Below, in pieces: positions 17,652 to 25,302 of a stretch of 64,000 nucleotides of DNA (positions are counted from its first letter, which is position 1; every line of letters starts with the position of its first letter). Position numbers and translations under genes: made by a program. Below the pieces are notes generated by a model, which was not told the DNA's origin, searched no databases, and worked only from the letters and a program-made list of their open reading frames with translations. The stretch comes from Streptomonospora litoralis. GTDB lineage: Bacteria; Actinomycetota; Actinomycetes; Streptosporangiales; Streptosporangiaceae. Where the stretch lies: contig NZ_CP036455.1 of the NCBI RefSeq assembly GCF_004323735.1, positions 3,095,101 through 3,159,100 on the forward strand, read 5' to 3'.

Positions 17652-17686
17652 GGCGTGCGGCCCTGAGGTCAGCAGGGCCGCACGCC
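17652..17686 (+). terminator. Perfect hairpin after chitinase gene
   Basis: GGCGTGCGGCCCTG (17652-17665) is perfectly complementary to 17673-17686 across a 7-nt loop, 52 bp after the chitinase stop. Confidence 0.75.
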
Positions 17687-18361
17687 CTCGTCGCATCAGG
17701 AACCCCGCCGATCCGTGCCGTCGGCGCTCGTAGTCCGGCGCCGCCTCGGCCCGGCTGGAAGCGAAGACCCGCCGGTGCCTGCCGTCGCCGCGCCGCCGCT
17801 ATGGCGCGCGTATGGGCGGGCACCCCTGGCGGCCGGGGAACCCGCCCGTTCGCACACGGACCGGGGCGTCGGCGCCGCTTCGGGACGGAAGGCGCCGACG
17901 CCCCGGTCCCACCCCCTTGCGAACCCGGTGGGCGGGCACGCTGCCCACCGGGCGGAGCGCGCTGACGCGCTCACGGTCGGCACCCCCGGCTCCCCCCGAA
18001 GACCGCGAGGCGCCGACCTTGCGGACGGCTTCCGCGTGGCGCGTACTCCCGTCCGGGGCGGTCCGGGTGCCCGGGTGAAGGACCGGGCACCCGCACGCGG
18101 AAGAGGCCCTCAACTCTCCCTTTCGCGTGTAGGGGTTCAGCTATCCGGCGCCGTCCGGATCATGCACGCCGTCTGCCAAAAATCGGCAAAACCCCGCCCG
18201 ACCGCTCACGTGCCCCGCTCCAGCGGACTTCGCGCGCGGGCCGCGCGCGCCAAAGGCCGCCGTGCTCCCTGTCACAGGCCCTGAAATTCCCGCATACAAG
18301 GCGTTTTGGCACCGTAACTCACATCACGCGAAGATCAACGGCCAACCGGGACTTAGCAAAG
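17687..18361. other. Non-coding stretch with a series of strong hairpins
   Basis: No frame here has family similarity or a credible ribosome-binding site. It holds a perfect 19-bp stem (17858-17876 with 17891-17909, 14-nt loop), an 8-bp stem (17926-17933 with 17943-17950) and a 10-bp stem (18065-18074 with 18083-18092). The right part, about 18150-18360, is less GC-rich and probably contains the promoter of the downstream efflux gene. Whether the hairpins are terminators or belong to a stable small RNA cannot be decided from sequence alone. Confidence 0.5.
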
Positions 18362-18365
18362 GGGG

Positions 18366-18464
18366 CACCGTGTTGCAGGCACGGTGTCCCGCGATGGGAC
18401 CTCTACCGAGCACCGGCCCTCCCGCGGCTTCTCGGTGCCGATTCCACACCTTTCTTTCCGGTGT
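18366..18464 (+). promoter_or_regulatory. Three-hairpin leader ahead of the efflux gene
   Basis: Three consecutive stems lie within the leader: CACCGTG (18366-18372) with CACGGTG (18380-18386), GCACCG (18410-18415) with CGGTGC (18433-18438), and ACACC (18446-18450) with GGTGT (18460-18464). The arms share CACC/GGTG cores, so alternative pairings between them are possible, as in attenuators. This is seen in the sequence; regulation is inferred. Confidence 0.4.
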
Positions 18465-18495
18465 CCCTTCGTCATGCCTGCTGGAGTACGAGTGA
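18370..18495 (+). CDS. Possible leader peptide overlapping the efflux gene start
   Basis: A GTG at 18370 preceded by AAAGGGGG starts a 41-codon frame whose TGA (18493-18495) overlaps the GTG start of the transporter gene (18492-18494). The peptide (VLQARCPAMGPLPS..., ending CLLEYE) has no similarity I know. An ATG at 18394 in the same frame is an alternative start. The strong Shine-Dalgarno and the exact GTGA overlap suggest translational coupling or attenuation, but the frame could be accidental in such GC-rich DNA. Confidence 0.4.
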   Translation: MLQARCPAMGPLPSTGPPAASRCRFHTFLSGVPSSCLLEYE

Positions 18496-19757
18496 GCCTT
18501 ACCGCTGTGCGCCCGCGTCTGCGGACCGACCGCGCCCCGCAGACGCCGACTCACGGTGCCGACCGCCCGCGCCGGTCGGTCGTCCTGCTGGTCTTCATCC
18601 TCGGAGTCCTCTCGGCGACCAGTTCCCTGGCCACCGACCTGTACCTGCCCGCGTTCCCGCAGATCGCGGCCGACCTGAACGCCCCGGAATCCCAGATCCA
18701 GCTCACGCTGACCGCGGTCATGGTCGGGCTGGCGCTGGGCCAGTTGATCATCGGCCCGCTCAGCGACCAGCTGGGCCGCCGCAAGCCGCTGCTCGTGGGC
18801 ATCGGGGTCTTCACCGCCACGTCGCTGCTGTGCATGGTCGTGCAGACGGCCGAGATGTTCAGCGTGGTGCGCTTCGTCCAGGGACTGGCGGCCGCGGCCG
18901 GAATGGTGATCTCGCGCGCGGTGGTGCGCGACACCTTCGACGGCGACTCCGCCGCCAAGTTCTTCTCCCGGCTGGTGCTGCTGGTCGGGCTCGCCCCGAT
19001 GCTCGGCCCGCTGCTGGGCGGACAACTGCTGCTCATCGGGCCCTGGCAGCTGATCTTCGCCGTGCTGGGTGCGGCGGGACTGGCCGGCTTCGGGCTGGTC
19101 TTCTTCGGCCTGCCGGAGAGCCTGCCGGTGCACCAGCGCGTTCGGCAGGACCCCAAGCAGATGGTGCGGCACTTCCTGCGCCTGGTCGCCGACCCGCGCT
19201 TCATCGGCCCGACGCTGACCATGGCGCTGAGCTTCGCCATGACCTTCACCTACATCTCCGCGTTCTCCTTCGTCTCGCAGGAGGAGTTCGGCGCCACACC
19301 GCAGCAGTTCAGCCTCATCTTCGGGATCAACACGCTCGGCATGATCCTGGGCAACCAGCTCAACGCCGCGCTGATCGGGAAGATGCACACGACGCGGCGG
19401 CTGCTCATCGGCCTGCTGGGCGCGGTGGCCTCGGTGGCGCTGCTGCTGGGCATGCACCTGGCCGGCCACACCAGCCTGGTCGCGGTGACCGCGGTGCTGT
19501 TCGTGATGATGTTCTGCACCGGCCTGATCTCGCCGAACGCCACCACGCTGGCCATCGTCAGCCAGCCGTCCTCCTCGGCCGGCAGCGCCTCGGCCCTGCT
19601 GGGTACGCTGCAGTTCGCCATCGGCGGCACGCTCGCCTCGGCGGCCGGCCTGCACGGTGGGACCACGATGACGAGCATGGTCCTCGTCATGCTGGTGACC
19701 GGCCTGGCGGCGACGGGCGCCTTCGCGCTGACGGCGGCGCGCGGCCACGCCAAGTAG
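18492..19757 (+). CDS. MFS drug-efflux transporter, Bcr/CflA type
   Basis: The 421-residue product has twelve hydrophobic helices and the Bcr/CflA hallmarks: ATDLYLPAFPQIAADLNA after the first helix, GQLIIGPLSDQLGRRKPLL (motif A between helices 2 and 3), and VVRFVQGLAAAAGMVISRAVVRD. Known members (Bcr, CflA) expel chloramphenicol, bicyclomycin and similar compounds with proton antiport; the substrate here is unknown. GTG 18492 is favoured because GGAG lies five bases upstream; ATG 18474 would add six residues. It is preceded by a structured leader and ended by a strong hairpin. Confidence 0.92.
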   Translation: MSLTAVRPRLRTDRAPQTPTHGADRPRRSVVLLVFILGVLSATSSLATDLYLPAFPQIAADLNAPESQIQLTLTAVMVGLALGQLIIGPLSDQLGRRKPLLVGIGVFTATSLLCMVVQTAEMFSVVRFVQGLAAAAGMVISRAVVRDTFDGDSAAKFFSRLVLLVGLAPMLGPLLGGQLLLIGPWQLIFAVLGAAGLAGFGLVFFGLPESLPVHQRVRQDPKQMVRHFLRLVADPRFIGPTLTMALSFAMTFTYISAFSFVSQEEFGATPQQFSLIFGINTLGMILGNQLNAALIGKMHTTRRLLIGLLGAVASVALLLGMHLAGHTSLVAVTAVLFVMMFCTGLISPNATTLAIVSQPSSSAGSASALLGTLQFAIGGTLASAAGLHGGTTMTSMVLVMLVTGLAATGAFALTAARGHAK

Positions 19758-19802
19758 GACACGCTCCGCGGCCGCGGGAGAGCAGGCCCGCGGCACACCG
19801 GA

Positions 19803-19838
19803 CGGCCGGCGGCCCGGAATCCACCGGGCCGCCGGCCG
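19803..19838. terminator. Bidirectional terminator, efflux gene / pentapeptide gene
   Basis: A perfect 15-bp stem (19803-19817 with 19824-19838, 6-nt loop) lies between the two convergent stop codons at 19757 and 19883. Confidence 0.75.
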
Positions 19839-19882
19839 CTGTGCGTTCGGGCCGAAACGGGCGGCGGGCCGCAGCGGCCCGG

Positions 19883-20620
19883 TCACCGTCCCGCGGCGTC
19901 CGGTTGCCCGTCGGTCGCAAGAACCTGTATGCCCAGCCCGGCGAGCAGCATGTCGGCCTGCTGCGGCGAGACCGTGGCACCGCGCAGCACGGCGGCGTCG
20001 GTCAGGCTGATCTCACCCAGGTCGGCGCCGCGCAGGTCCGCTCCGCCGAAGTCGGCACCGGTGAGCACGGCGCCGCGCAGCCGGCTCTGCTGCCATACCG
20101 TCCCCCGCAGGTCGGCCTTGGTCAGGTCGGCCTCGTCCAGGCGCACCCCCGTCATATCGAGGTCGCGCAGCGAGGCTCCCTTCAGCCGCGCCAGCATCAT
20201 GTTGCACCGCACGAAGGAGTACCCGATCCCGCGCAGGTCGCACAGGCCCGCCCCGGTCAGTCGGCAGGCGGTGAAAACGGCCTCGGTGAGCACGGCGCGC
20301 GCCCACTCGGTGTTGGCGAGGTCCGTGCGGTCGAAAGCGGCCTCGATGCACTCCGCACCGGTGAAGTGCGCCCCCGAGGCGGTCCCTCCCGAGAAGCGCG
20401 CACCGTCCAGCGCGGCCTCGTCGAACAGTGCTCCGTCCATCCGGCAGTCGGTGAAGACCGCATCGACCAGATGGGCCCCGCGCAGGTCGGCGCGGGCGAG
20501 GTCGCATTCGGCGAACACCCGCGGCTGTGCACCGGCCCCCGCCAGTCGCTCCCGCAGATCCCGCCCGGCAAGATCGGCCCCACGCAGCTCGCCGCCGGAG
20601 GCCGGGTCGTAGTCACTCAT
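19883..20620 (-). CDS. Pentapeptide-repeat protein
   Basis: The 245-residue product is built largely from A(D/N)LxX-type pentapeptides: ELRGADLAGRDLRERL, DLARADLRGAHL, ALFDEAALDGARFSG, DLTKADLRGTVWQQS and ADFGGADLRGADL. Such repeats form a right-handed quadrilateral beta-helix; some members (Qnr, McbG, MfpA) mimic DNA and protect gyrase, others have unknown roles. A short acidic N-terminus and a 40-residue C-terminal tail flank the helix. ATG 20618-20620 gives MSDYDPASG. Its neighbours do not reveal whether it is a resistance protein. Confidence 0.9.
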   Translation of the reverse strand: MSDYDPASGGELRGADLAGRDLRERLAGAGAQPRVFAECDLARADLRGAHLVDAVFTDCRMDGALFDEAALDGARFSGGTASGAHFTGAECIEAAFDRTDLANTEWARAVLTEAVFTACRLTGAGLCDLRGIGYSFVRCNMMLARLKGASLRDLDMTGVRLDEADLTKADLRGTVWQQSRLRGAVLTGADFGGADLRGADLGEISLTDAAVLRGATVSPQQADMLLAGLGIQVLATDGQPDAAGR

Positions 20621-20714
20621 AGATGGACCGTAGCGAGGGCGGGTGACAGGGGCGCGCGGACCGGGTCGCCGGCCTATCGATGATGTGCAGGCGAAGCACC
20701 GGCCGACACCGCCG

Positions 20715-21782
20715 CTAAGAGAACTCAACCGACCCGTCGCTGTGCACGTGGGCACCCGGTGACATAGCCCGGTACCCCCAGGTGCGCCCGGGGCGGACCA
20801 CGTTCGCCCGGGTCTGGAAGTTGACGGGCTCCTTGTCGGCGGCGCAACCGCTGTCGGTCGCCACGGTCGCGCCGGCAGGGACGACGACCCGCGCTCCGTC
20901 CCCCCACGGCGCCGGGCAAGGCGAGAATCCTGAGGACGCGTGGAACCAACTCAGCCGGACGGAGAGTTCAGCCGCGGTGTCGCCGTCGTTCACGATACGG
21001 ACGAGAAAACCTATCCGTTCTCCGGCATCACGCACGCAAGCGTTCCAGAGCACCTGACCGCTCTCGCGGGGGTCGCTGCATGCAACCGTTTGCGAGGCGG
21101 GGTCGCCGATGGTGACGCGGCCCTCGCGCGGGGCTGTGTCCGCGCCATCGGTCTCACTCGGGGACGCGTTTTCCGGCCGTGCAGCCGTGGAAGCAGGCGG
21201 GTTGCGCGGCGCGGCAATCGTCGCCGACGGAGATGTCCGCTCCGCCGAGGGCCGGGGCGACGAGGCCGAAGTGCTTGTCGGCGTCGTGCCGACCGACGGC
21301 GTGGGCGCGCCGCCCATCCTTCCGTTTCCACTCTCGTCGGGGCGAAGCACAAGGTAGGCGGCCGCGGGAATGCCCGCCGCGGCTACGACGGCGAGTGCCG
21401 CCAGCGCGCCGGCCAAGCCACCCCGCGCTCGCGATCCCAGGTCGATGCCGCCGTAGGCGTTGTTGACCTGGATAGCGGTGCCATGCACATTTCCCGCCCG
21501 ATTGGCGAATCGTCCACCTCTCGGTGAGCTTGCGGACGCGGCCGGAGCGTCCGCCTCAGCCTTCGGCCGCCGCCGCGCACCCGGACGCCGCCCGGAACCG
21601 CCTGCCATCGCTCCCGCCAGCGCCGCCGGCAGCGCGAGCACTGCTGCGACGATGCCCGCCGCCGCAGTCGCGGTCTGCAACCCTCCGACGTAAGCCGCTG
21701 CCCCGAGAACGATGATTACGACTGCTTCGAGACAGACAGCGAGCAGCATCAAGGGCTTCAGGGGGGTGCGCATGCCCGGCAT
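20715..21782 (-). CDS. Three-TM protein with RHIM-like motif and extracytoplasmic Cys domain
   Basis: The ~355-residue product was not recognised as a known family. It has two N-terminal membrane helices (~11-34 and ~40-60), a basic loop, the motif NRAGNVHGTAIQVNNAYGG (~94-112), a third helix (~123-146), a Ser/Thr/Pro-rich linker (~150-245) and a C-terminal beta-rich domain with four Cys (CSDPRES, WNACV, SPCPAP, SGCAAD). The motif resembles the Gly/Val/Gln amyloid core of RHIM and of bacterial amyloid-signalling sequences found in actinobacterial NLR-like systems; with three helices and N-in topology it would be cytoplasmic and the C-domain outside. ATG 21782 is a choice; ATG 21773 is equally possible and neither has a good Shine-Dalgarno. 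Confidence 0.75.
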   Translation of the reverse strand: MPGMRTPLKPLMLLAVCLEAVVIIVLGAAAYVGGLQTATAAAGIVAAVLALPAALAGAMAGGSGRRPGARRRPKAEADAPAASASSPRGGRFANRAGNVHGTAIQVNNAYGGIDLGSRARGGLAGALAALAVVAAAGIPAAAYLVLRPDESGNGRMGGAPTPSVGTTPTSTSASSPRPSAERTSPSATIAAPRNPPASTAARPENASPSETDGADTAPREGRVTIGDPASQTVACSDPRESGQVLWNACVRDAGERIGFLVRIVNDGDTAAELSVRLSWFHASSGFSPCPAPWGDGARVVVPAGATVATDSGCAADKEPVNFQTRANVVRPGRTWGYRAMSPGAHVHSDGSVEFS

Positions 21783-21870
21783 TATCGCGGAACGGACATC
21801 CAGCGTCAGGCGAACTGGCGATCCGATACGAATATGAAGACGGAAGCCGTCGGGACGCCCCACTGGCGGG

Positions 21871-23532
21871 CTACTTGTGCAGCTTCAGCGCCAGGTAGAA
21901 GTCGACGCGGTTCTCCAGGCTGGCGAGGTCGCGGCCGGTGAGTGCCTCGACGCGGCCGATGCGGTAGCGCAGGGTGTTGACGTGCACGTGCATCGCCGTC
22001 GCGCAGCGCTGCCAGGAGCCGGAGTAGGCGAGGAAGCGCTCCAGGGTGGCGACCAGGTCGGAGCGGTGGGTGCGGTCGTAGTCCAGCAGCGGGCTCAGGA
22101 GGCGGTCGCGGTAGGAGGTGCGGACCTCCTCGGGGACCGAGGCCAGCAGCAGCTCATGGGAGTCCAGTTCGGTCCCGGCGGCGACGTGGGAGCGGCCGCC
22201 GCGCAGCTCCGCGAGGCGGCGGGCGTGGTCGGCCTCCATCGCGGCGCCGCGCAGCGCGGCGATGCCGGGCGCCGCGGCGCTGATCCCGACAGCCAGCCGG
22301 TGGTCGCGCAGCCCGGGCTCCAGCACCGCGGCCCGGCGGGCGAGTTCGGTGCGCAGCGCCTCGGCCCCGGCTGCCTCCCCGCCCTCGCCGGTCTCCCCGA
22401 CGGGCGCGCCCGTCTCGGCGGACTCACCCGGCGGGCCGTCCGCTGCGGGGCCGCCCCTGACGGCCTCGGCGACCGGAACGACGGCGATCGCCGCGCCGTC
22501 GCCCGCCACGGCGGCCGTCGGCAGGTCGGCCACCAGCTCGTCCAGGACGCGCCGCGCCAGCGCCGGCTCGGGAGGCTCGGGCAGCAGCGCCGCGCTCACG
22601 ACCACATGCCGGGCGCGGGAGCGCTCCTCCTCGTCCGGGGAGCCCGCCACCTGCAGCAGCGCGGCGACCTCGTCGAAGCGCTGCGCCGCCAGCAGGCGCG
22701 GCAGCCCCTGCACGTGGCGCGCCTCGTCGGCGGCGCGCTGCTCGCCCAGGCTGCGGGCCAGTCCCGCCAGAGCCGCGAGCTCGTTCACCGCCTCCGTGCC
22801 GTCCTCGGGCCACACCTCGGCGTCGCCTTCGACCGCGAGCACCCAACCCACCAGCGGATGCGGGTCGCGCTCCCCCACCGGCACCAGCGTCACCCGCCGC
22901 CCGGCGGCGGCGCCGGCGGCCGGCAGGTCGGCGGTGTGCCGTCGGGGACGCCGCAGCCGCTGCTCGGCGAGCCACTCCCGCTCGGCGCGGGTCGGCTCCT
23001 CCCCCGCCGAGGCCACCGCCCGTCCGGTGCTGGAGACCACCCAGCAGGCGAGGCCCGCCTGCTCGGCGGCCGCGGCGAAGACGCCCGGAAAGTCGGCGCC
23101 GGCGGCCAGGTCGGCCATCAGCCGCCGGTGGCGCTGGCGGGTCTCGACGATCCCGGCCAGCAGGCTGCCGGTCTGCGCGCGCTGCACCTCTTCGGCGACC
23201 GCGGCGAAGGAGGTCTCGGCCGGGACCTCGATCAGCGGGAGACCGCGGCGTTCGCAGGCGGCCACCAGATCGGGCGGGACGGCGCCCAGTGCGGCTCCGG
23301 CGCCCAGGCCCACCGCGCCCGACTCGGTGATCGCACGCACGAAGGTGTCGGGGTCCTCGGGGCCGCGGCGCCACATCAGTCCCGTGAGCACCAGCTCGCC
23401 GCCGTCGAGGTAGCGCTCGGGGTGGAGCAGGTCGGTGGTGTAGACGCGGCCGATCTCCCGGTCGGCGTGCTCCTGGCCGGCCAGGAAGCGCAGCCGCAGG
23501 TGCGCGATCGCGACGAGATCGCGGATACGCAT
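21871..23532 (-). CDS. PucR-family transcriptional regulator
   Basis: The 553-residue product has a PucR N-terminal domain (MRIRDLVAIAHLRLRFLAGQ to EVPAETSFAAVAEEVQ, ~1-125), a long GAF/GGDEF-like middle region, and a C-terminal helix-turn-helix of the PucR/HTH_30 type (YDRTHRSDLVATLERFLAYSGSWQRCATAMHVHVNTLRYRIGRVE). Family members in Bacillus and actinomycetes control purine catabolism. It is divergently transcribed from the xanthine dehydrogenase operon, so it is the likely regulator, activating or repressing in response to a purine breakdown product such as allantoate. ATG 23532 is preceded by AGGAG and AAGGGGG. Confidence 0.9.
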   Translation of the reverse strand: MRIRDLVAIAHLRLRFLAGQEHADREIGRVYTTDLLHPERYLDGGELVLTGLMWRRGPEDPDTFVRAITESGAVGLGAGAALGAVPPDLVAACERRGLPLIEVPAETSFAAVAEEVQRAQTGSLLAGIVETRQRHRRLMADLAAGADFPGVFAAAAEQAGLACWVVSSTGRAVASAGEEPTRAEREWLAEQRLRRPRRHTADLPAAGAAAGRRVTLVPVGERDPHPLVGWVLAVEGDAEVWPEDGTEAVNELAALAGLARSLGEQRAADEARHVQGLPRLLAAQRFDEVAALLQVAGSPDEEERSRARHVVVSAALLPEPPEPALARRVLDELVADLPTAAVAGDGAAIAVVPVAEAVRGGPAADGPPGESAETGAPVGETGEGGEAAGAEALRTELARRAAVLEPGLRDHRLAVGISAAAPGIAALRGAAMEADHARRLAELRGGRSHVAAGTELDSHELLLASVPEEVRTSYRDRLLSPLLDYDRTHRSDLVATLERFLAYSGSWQRCATAMHVHVNTLRYRIGRVEALTGRDLASLENRVDFYLALKLHK

Positions 23533-23625
23533 CGGCGCCCCCTTGCTCCTCTGCCCGGAACCGCGGTACGCGCGCCGCGAAGTGTGCCCGCCCCGCGTGG
23601 CGGACACGTTAGCCCACGGCCGCGA

Positions 23626-23638
23626 TTGTAGAAAACAA
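23626..23638. promoter_or_regulatory. Candidate operator between PucR and xanthine dehydrogenase genes
   Basis: TTGT and ACAA half-sites, separated by five bases (TTGTAGAAAACAA), stand out as the only AT-rich inverted repeat in the 249-bp divergent promoter region. It is a plausible binding site for the PucR-type regulator; no experimentally known PucR consensus matches closely. Confidence 0.35.
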
Positions 23639-23781
23639 CGAAGAGCGAACGGTGGCCGAGCACGCACTTCATGCCATCGCGTGCTGGCCGCGGCCGGGGA
23701 CTCGGCGGTCTACTGCTGGAGCGGGCGGAAGCCGCGCCGGTGCGGCGACCCCGCCGCCCCGTTCGTCGACGAGGATGGCCG

Positions 23782-24642
23782 ATGGACTTTCTCAGCCCTG
23801 CCACGTGGGAGGACGCGCTGGCCGCGAAGAGCGGCCGCCCCGATGCGGTGCCCATCATGGGCGGCACCGACGTGATGGTGGAGCTGAACTTCGACCGGCG
23901 CCGACCCGGCGCTCTGCTCGATCTCACCCGGGTGGACGAACTCGCCCAGTGGGGGCCCCAAGGCCCGTACCTGCGGCTGGGCGCCGGCGTGCCCTACACC
24001 GAGGTCGTCGAGCGGCTGGCCGGGCGCGCGCCCGCGCTCGCGCAGGCGGCCCGCTCGGTCGCCTCGCCGCAGATCCGCAACCGCGGTTCGGTCGGCGGCA
24101 ACCTGGGCTCCGCCTCCCCCGCCGGCGACTGCCACCCGCCGCTGGTGGCCTGCGGCGCCCTGGTGGAGCTGGCATCGGTGCGCGGTGTGCGGCACGTACC
24201 CGCGGCCGAGTTCTACCTGGGGCCGGGCCGAAGCGCCCGTGCCGACGACGAACTGATCTCGGCCGTGCTGCTCCCCGCGCCGTCCGGGCCCCAGCAGTTC
24301 AGCAAGATCGGTACGCGCAACGCCATGGTGATCGCGGTCGCCTCCTTCTCGCTGGTTCTCGACGCCACCACCCGGCAGGCCGGAACCGGCATCGGCTCGG
24401 CCGGACCGCGTCCGCTGCGCAGCGCGCCCGCCGAGGAGTTCCTGGCCGCGGAGTTCGACTGGGACGGCGCCCGCACCCCGTCGCACGCCGCGGCCCGGCG
24501 CTTCGGCGAGCTGGTGGCCGCCGCGGCCGAACCCATCGACGACGTGCGCGGCAGCGCGGCCTACCGCAGGCACGCGCTGTCGGTGATGGCGCGCCGCGCC
24601 TGGCTCTGGTGCGCCGCCGCCTACCGGAAGGGAGCCCCCTGA
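23782..24642 (+). CDS. Xanthine dehydrogenase FAD-binding subunit
   Basis: The 286-residue product is the medium (FAD) subunit of a molybdenum hydroxylase. IMGGTDVMVELNF and RNRGSVGGNLGSASPAGD are the two FAD-binding signatures of the CO-dehydrogenase flavoprotein family, and the C-terminal third matches the family's smaller domain. FAD passes electrons from the 2Fe-2S subunit to NAD+. ATG 23782 follows GAGGATGG. Its stop shares a base with the next ATG (TGATG), indicating tight coupling with the 2Fe-2S subunit gene. Gene order FAD, 2Fe-2S, deaminase, Mo is consistent with a purine catabolic operon. Confidence 0.94.
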   Translation: MDFLSPATWEDALAAKSGRPDAVPIMGGTDVMVELNFDRRRPGALLDLTRVDELAQWGPQGPYLRLGAGVPYTEVVERLAGRAPALAQAARSVASPQIRNRGSVGGNLGSASPAGDCHPPLVACGALVELASVRGVRHVPAAEFYLGPGRSARADDELISAVLLPAPSGPQQFSKIGTRNAMVIAVASFSLVLDATTRQAGTGIGSAGPRPLRSAPAEEFLAAEFDWDGARTPSHAAARRFGELVAAAAEPIDDVRGSAAYRRHALSVMARRAWLWCAAAYRKGAP

Positions 24643-25172
24643 TGCGTGTCGCGTTCACGGTCAACGGCGAAGAGGTGGCCGCCGACGACGTATGGCCCGG
24701 CGAGAGCCTGCTGTACGTGCTGCGGGAGCGCTTGGGCCTGCCCGGCAGCAAGAACGCCTGCGAGCAGGGAGAGTGCGGTTCCTGCACGGTGTATCTGGAC
24801 GAGGTGACGGTGTGCGCCTGCATGGTCGCGGCCGGACAGGCGCAGGGGCGCCGGGTGCGCACCGTCGAAGGGCTGGCCGCGCCCGAGGACGCCGACGCCC
24901 CGCCGGAGTCGCGCCTGAGCGCCGTGCAGGAGGCGTTCGTCGAGGCCGGCGCTGTGCAGTGCGGGTTCTGCACACCGGGTCTGCTGGTGCAGGCGGACGA
25001 CCTCATCGCGCGCACCGCGGCCGCCGGCCGCGCCGTGCCCGGCGACGCGGAGATCCGCGAGGCGCTGGCGGGCAACCTGTGCCGCTGCACCGGCTACGAG
25101 GCGATCGTCGCCGCGGTGCGCCTGGCCGCGGAACGCGAGCGGGCCGCCGCGCACCGCGGAGGCGCCCGGTGA
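24642..25172 (+). CDS. Xanthine dehydrogenase 2Fe-2S subunit
   Basis: The 176-residue product has an N-terminal ferredoxin-like [2Fe-2S] domain (CEQGECGSCTVYLDEVTVCAC, ligands at C-x4-C-x2-C-x10-12-C) and a C-terminal helical [2Fe-2S] domain (VQCGFCTPG and NLCRCTGY). These two clusters relay electrons from the molybdenum centre to FAD. It overlaps the FAD gene by one base and is followed by a 130-bp gap before the deaminase gene. The last ~15 residues are Arg/Ala-rich and probably disordered. Confidence 0.95.
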   Translation: MRVAFTVNGEEVAADDVWPGESLLYVLRERLGLPGSKNACEQGECGSCTVYLDEVTVCACMVAAGQAQGRRVRTVEGLAAPEDADAPPESRLSAVQEAFVEAGAVQCGFCTPGLLVQADDLIARTAAAGRAVPGDAEIREALAGNLCRCTGYEAIVAAVRLAAERERAAAHRGGAR

Positions 25173-25302
25173 CGCCGCCAGGCGTCCGCCGATCGCGGAG
25201 TACGCGCCGCGCAAGAGGCGCCGCGGCCCGCGGCCGCGCCGCCGCACCGCGCGGTTCGCACCCGCCTCGGCGCCCCGTCCCGAACCCCCGAGGAGGCAGC
25301 CG

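Noticed and set aside
17715-18284. 189-codon plus-strand frame after the chitinase
   Set aside because: It contains the hairpins and lacks a ribosome-binding site and similarity; considered non-coding.
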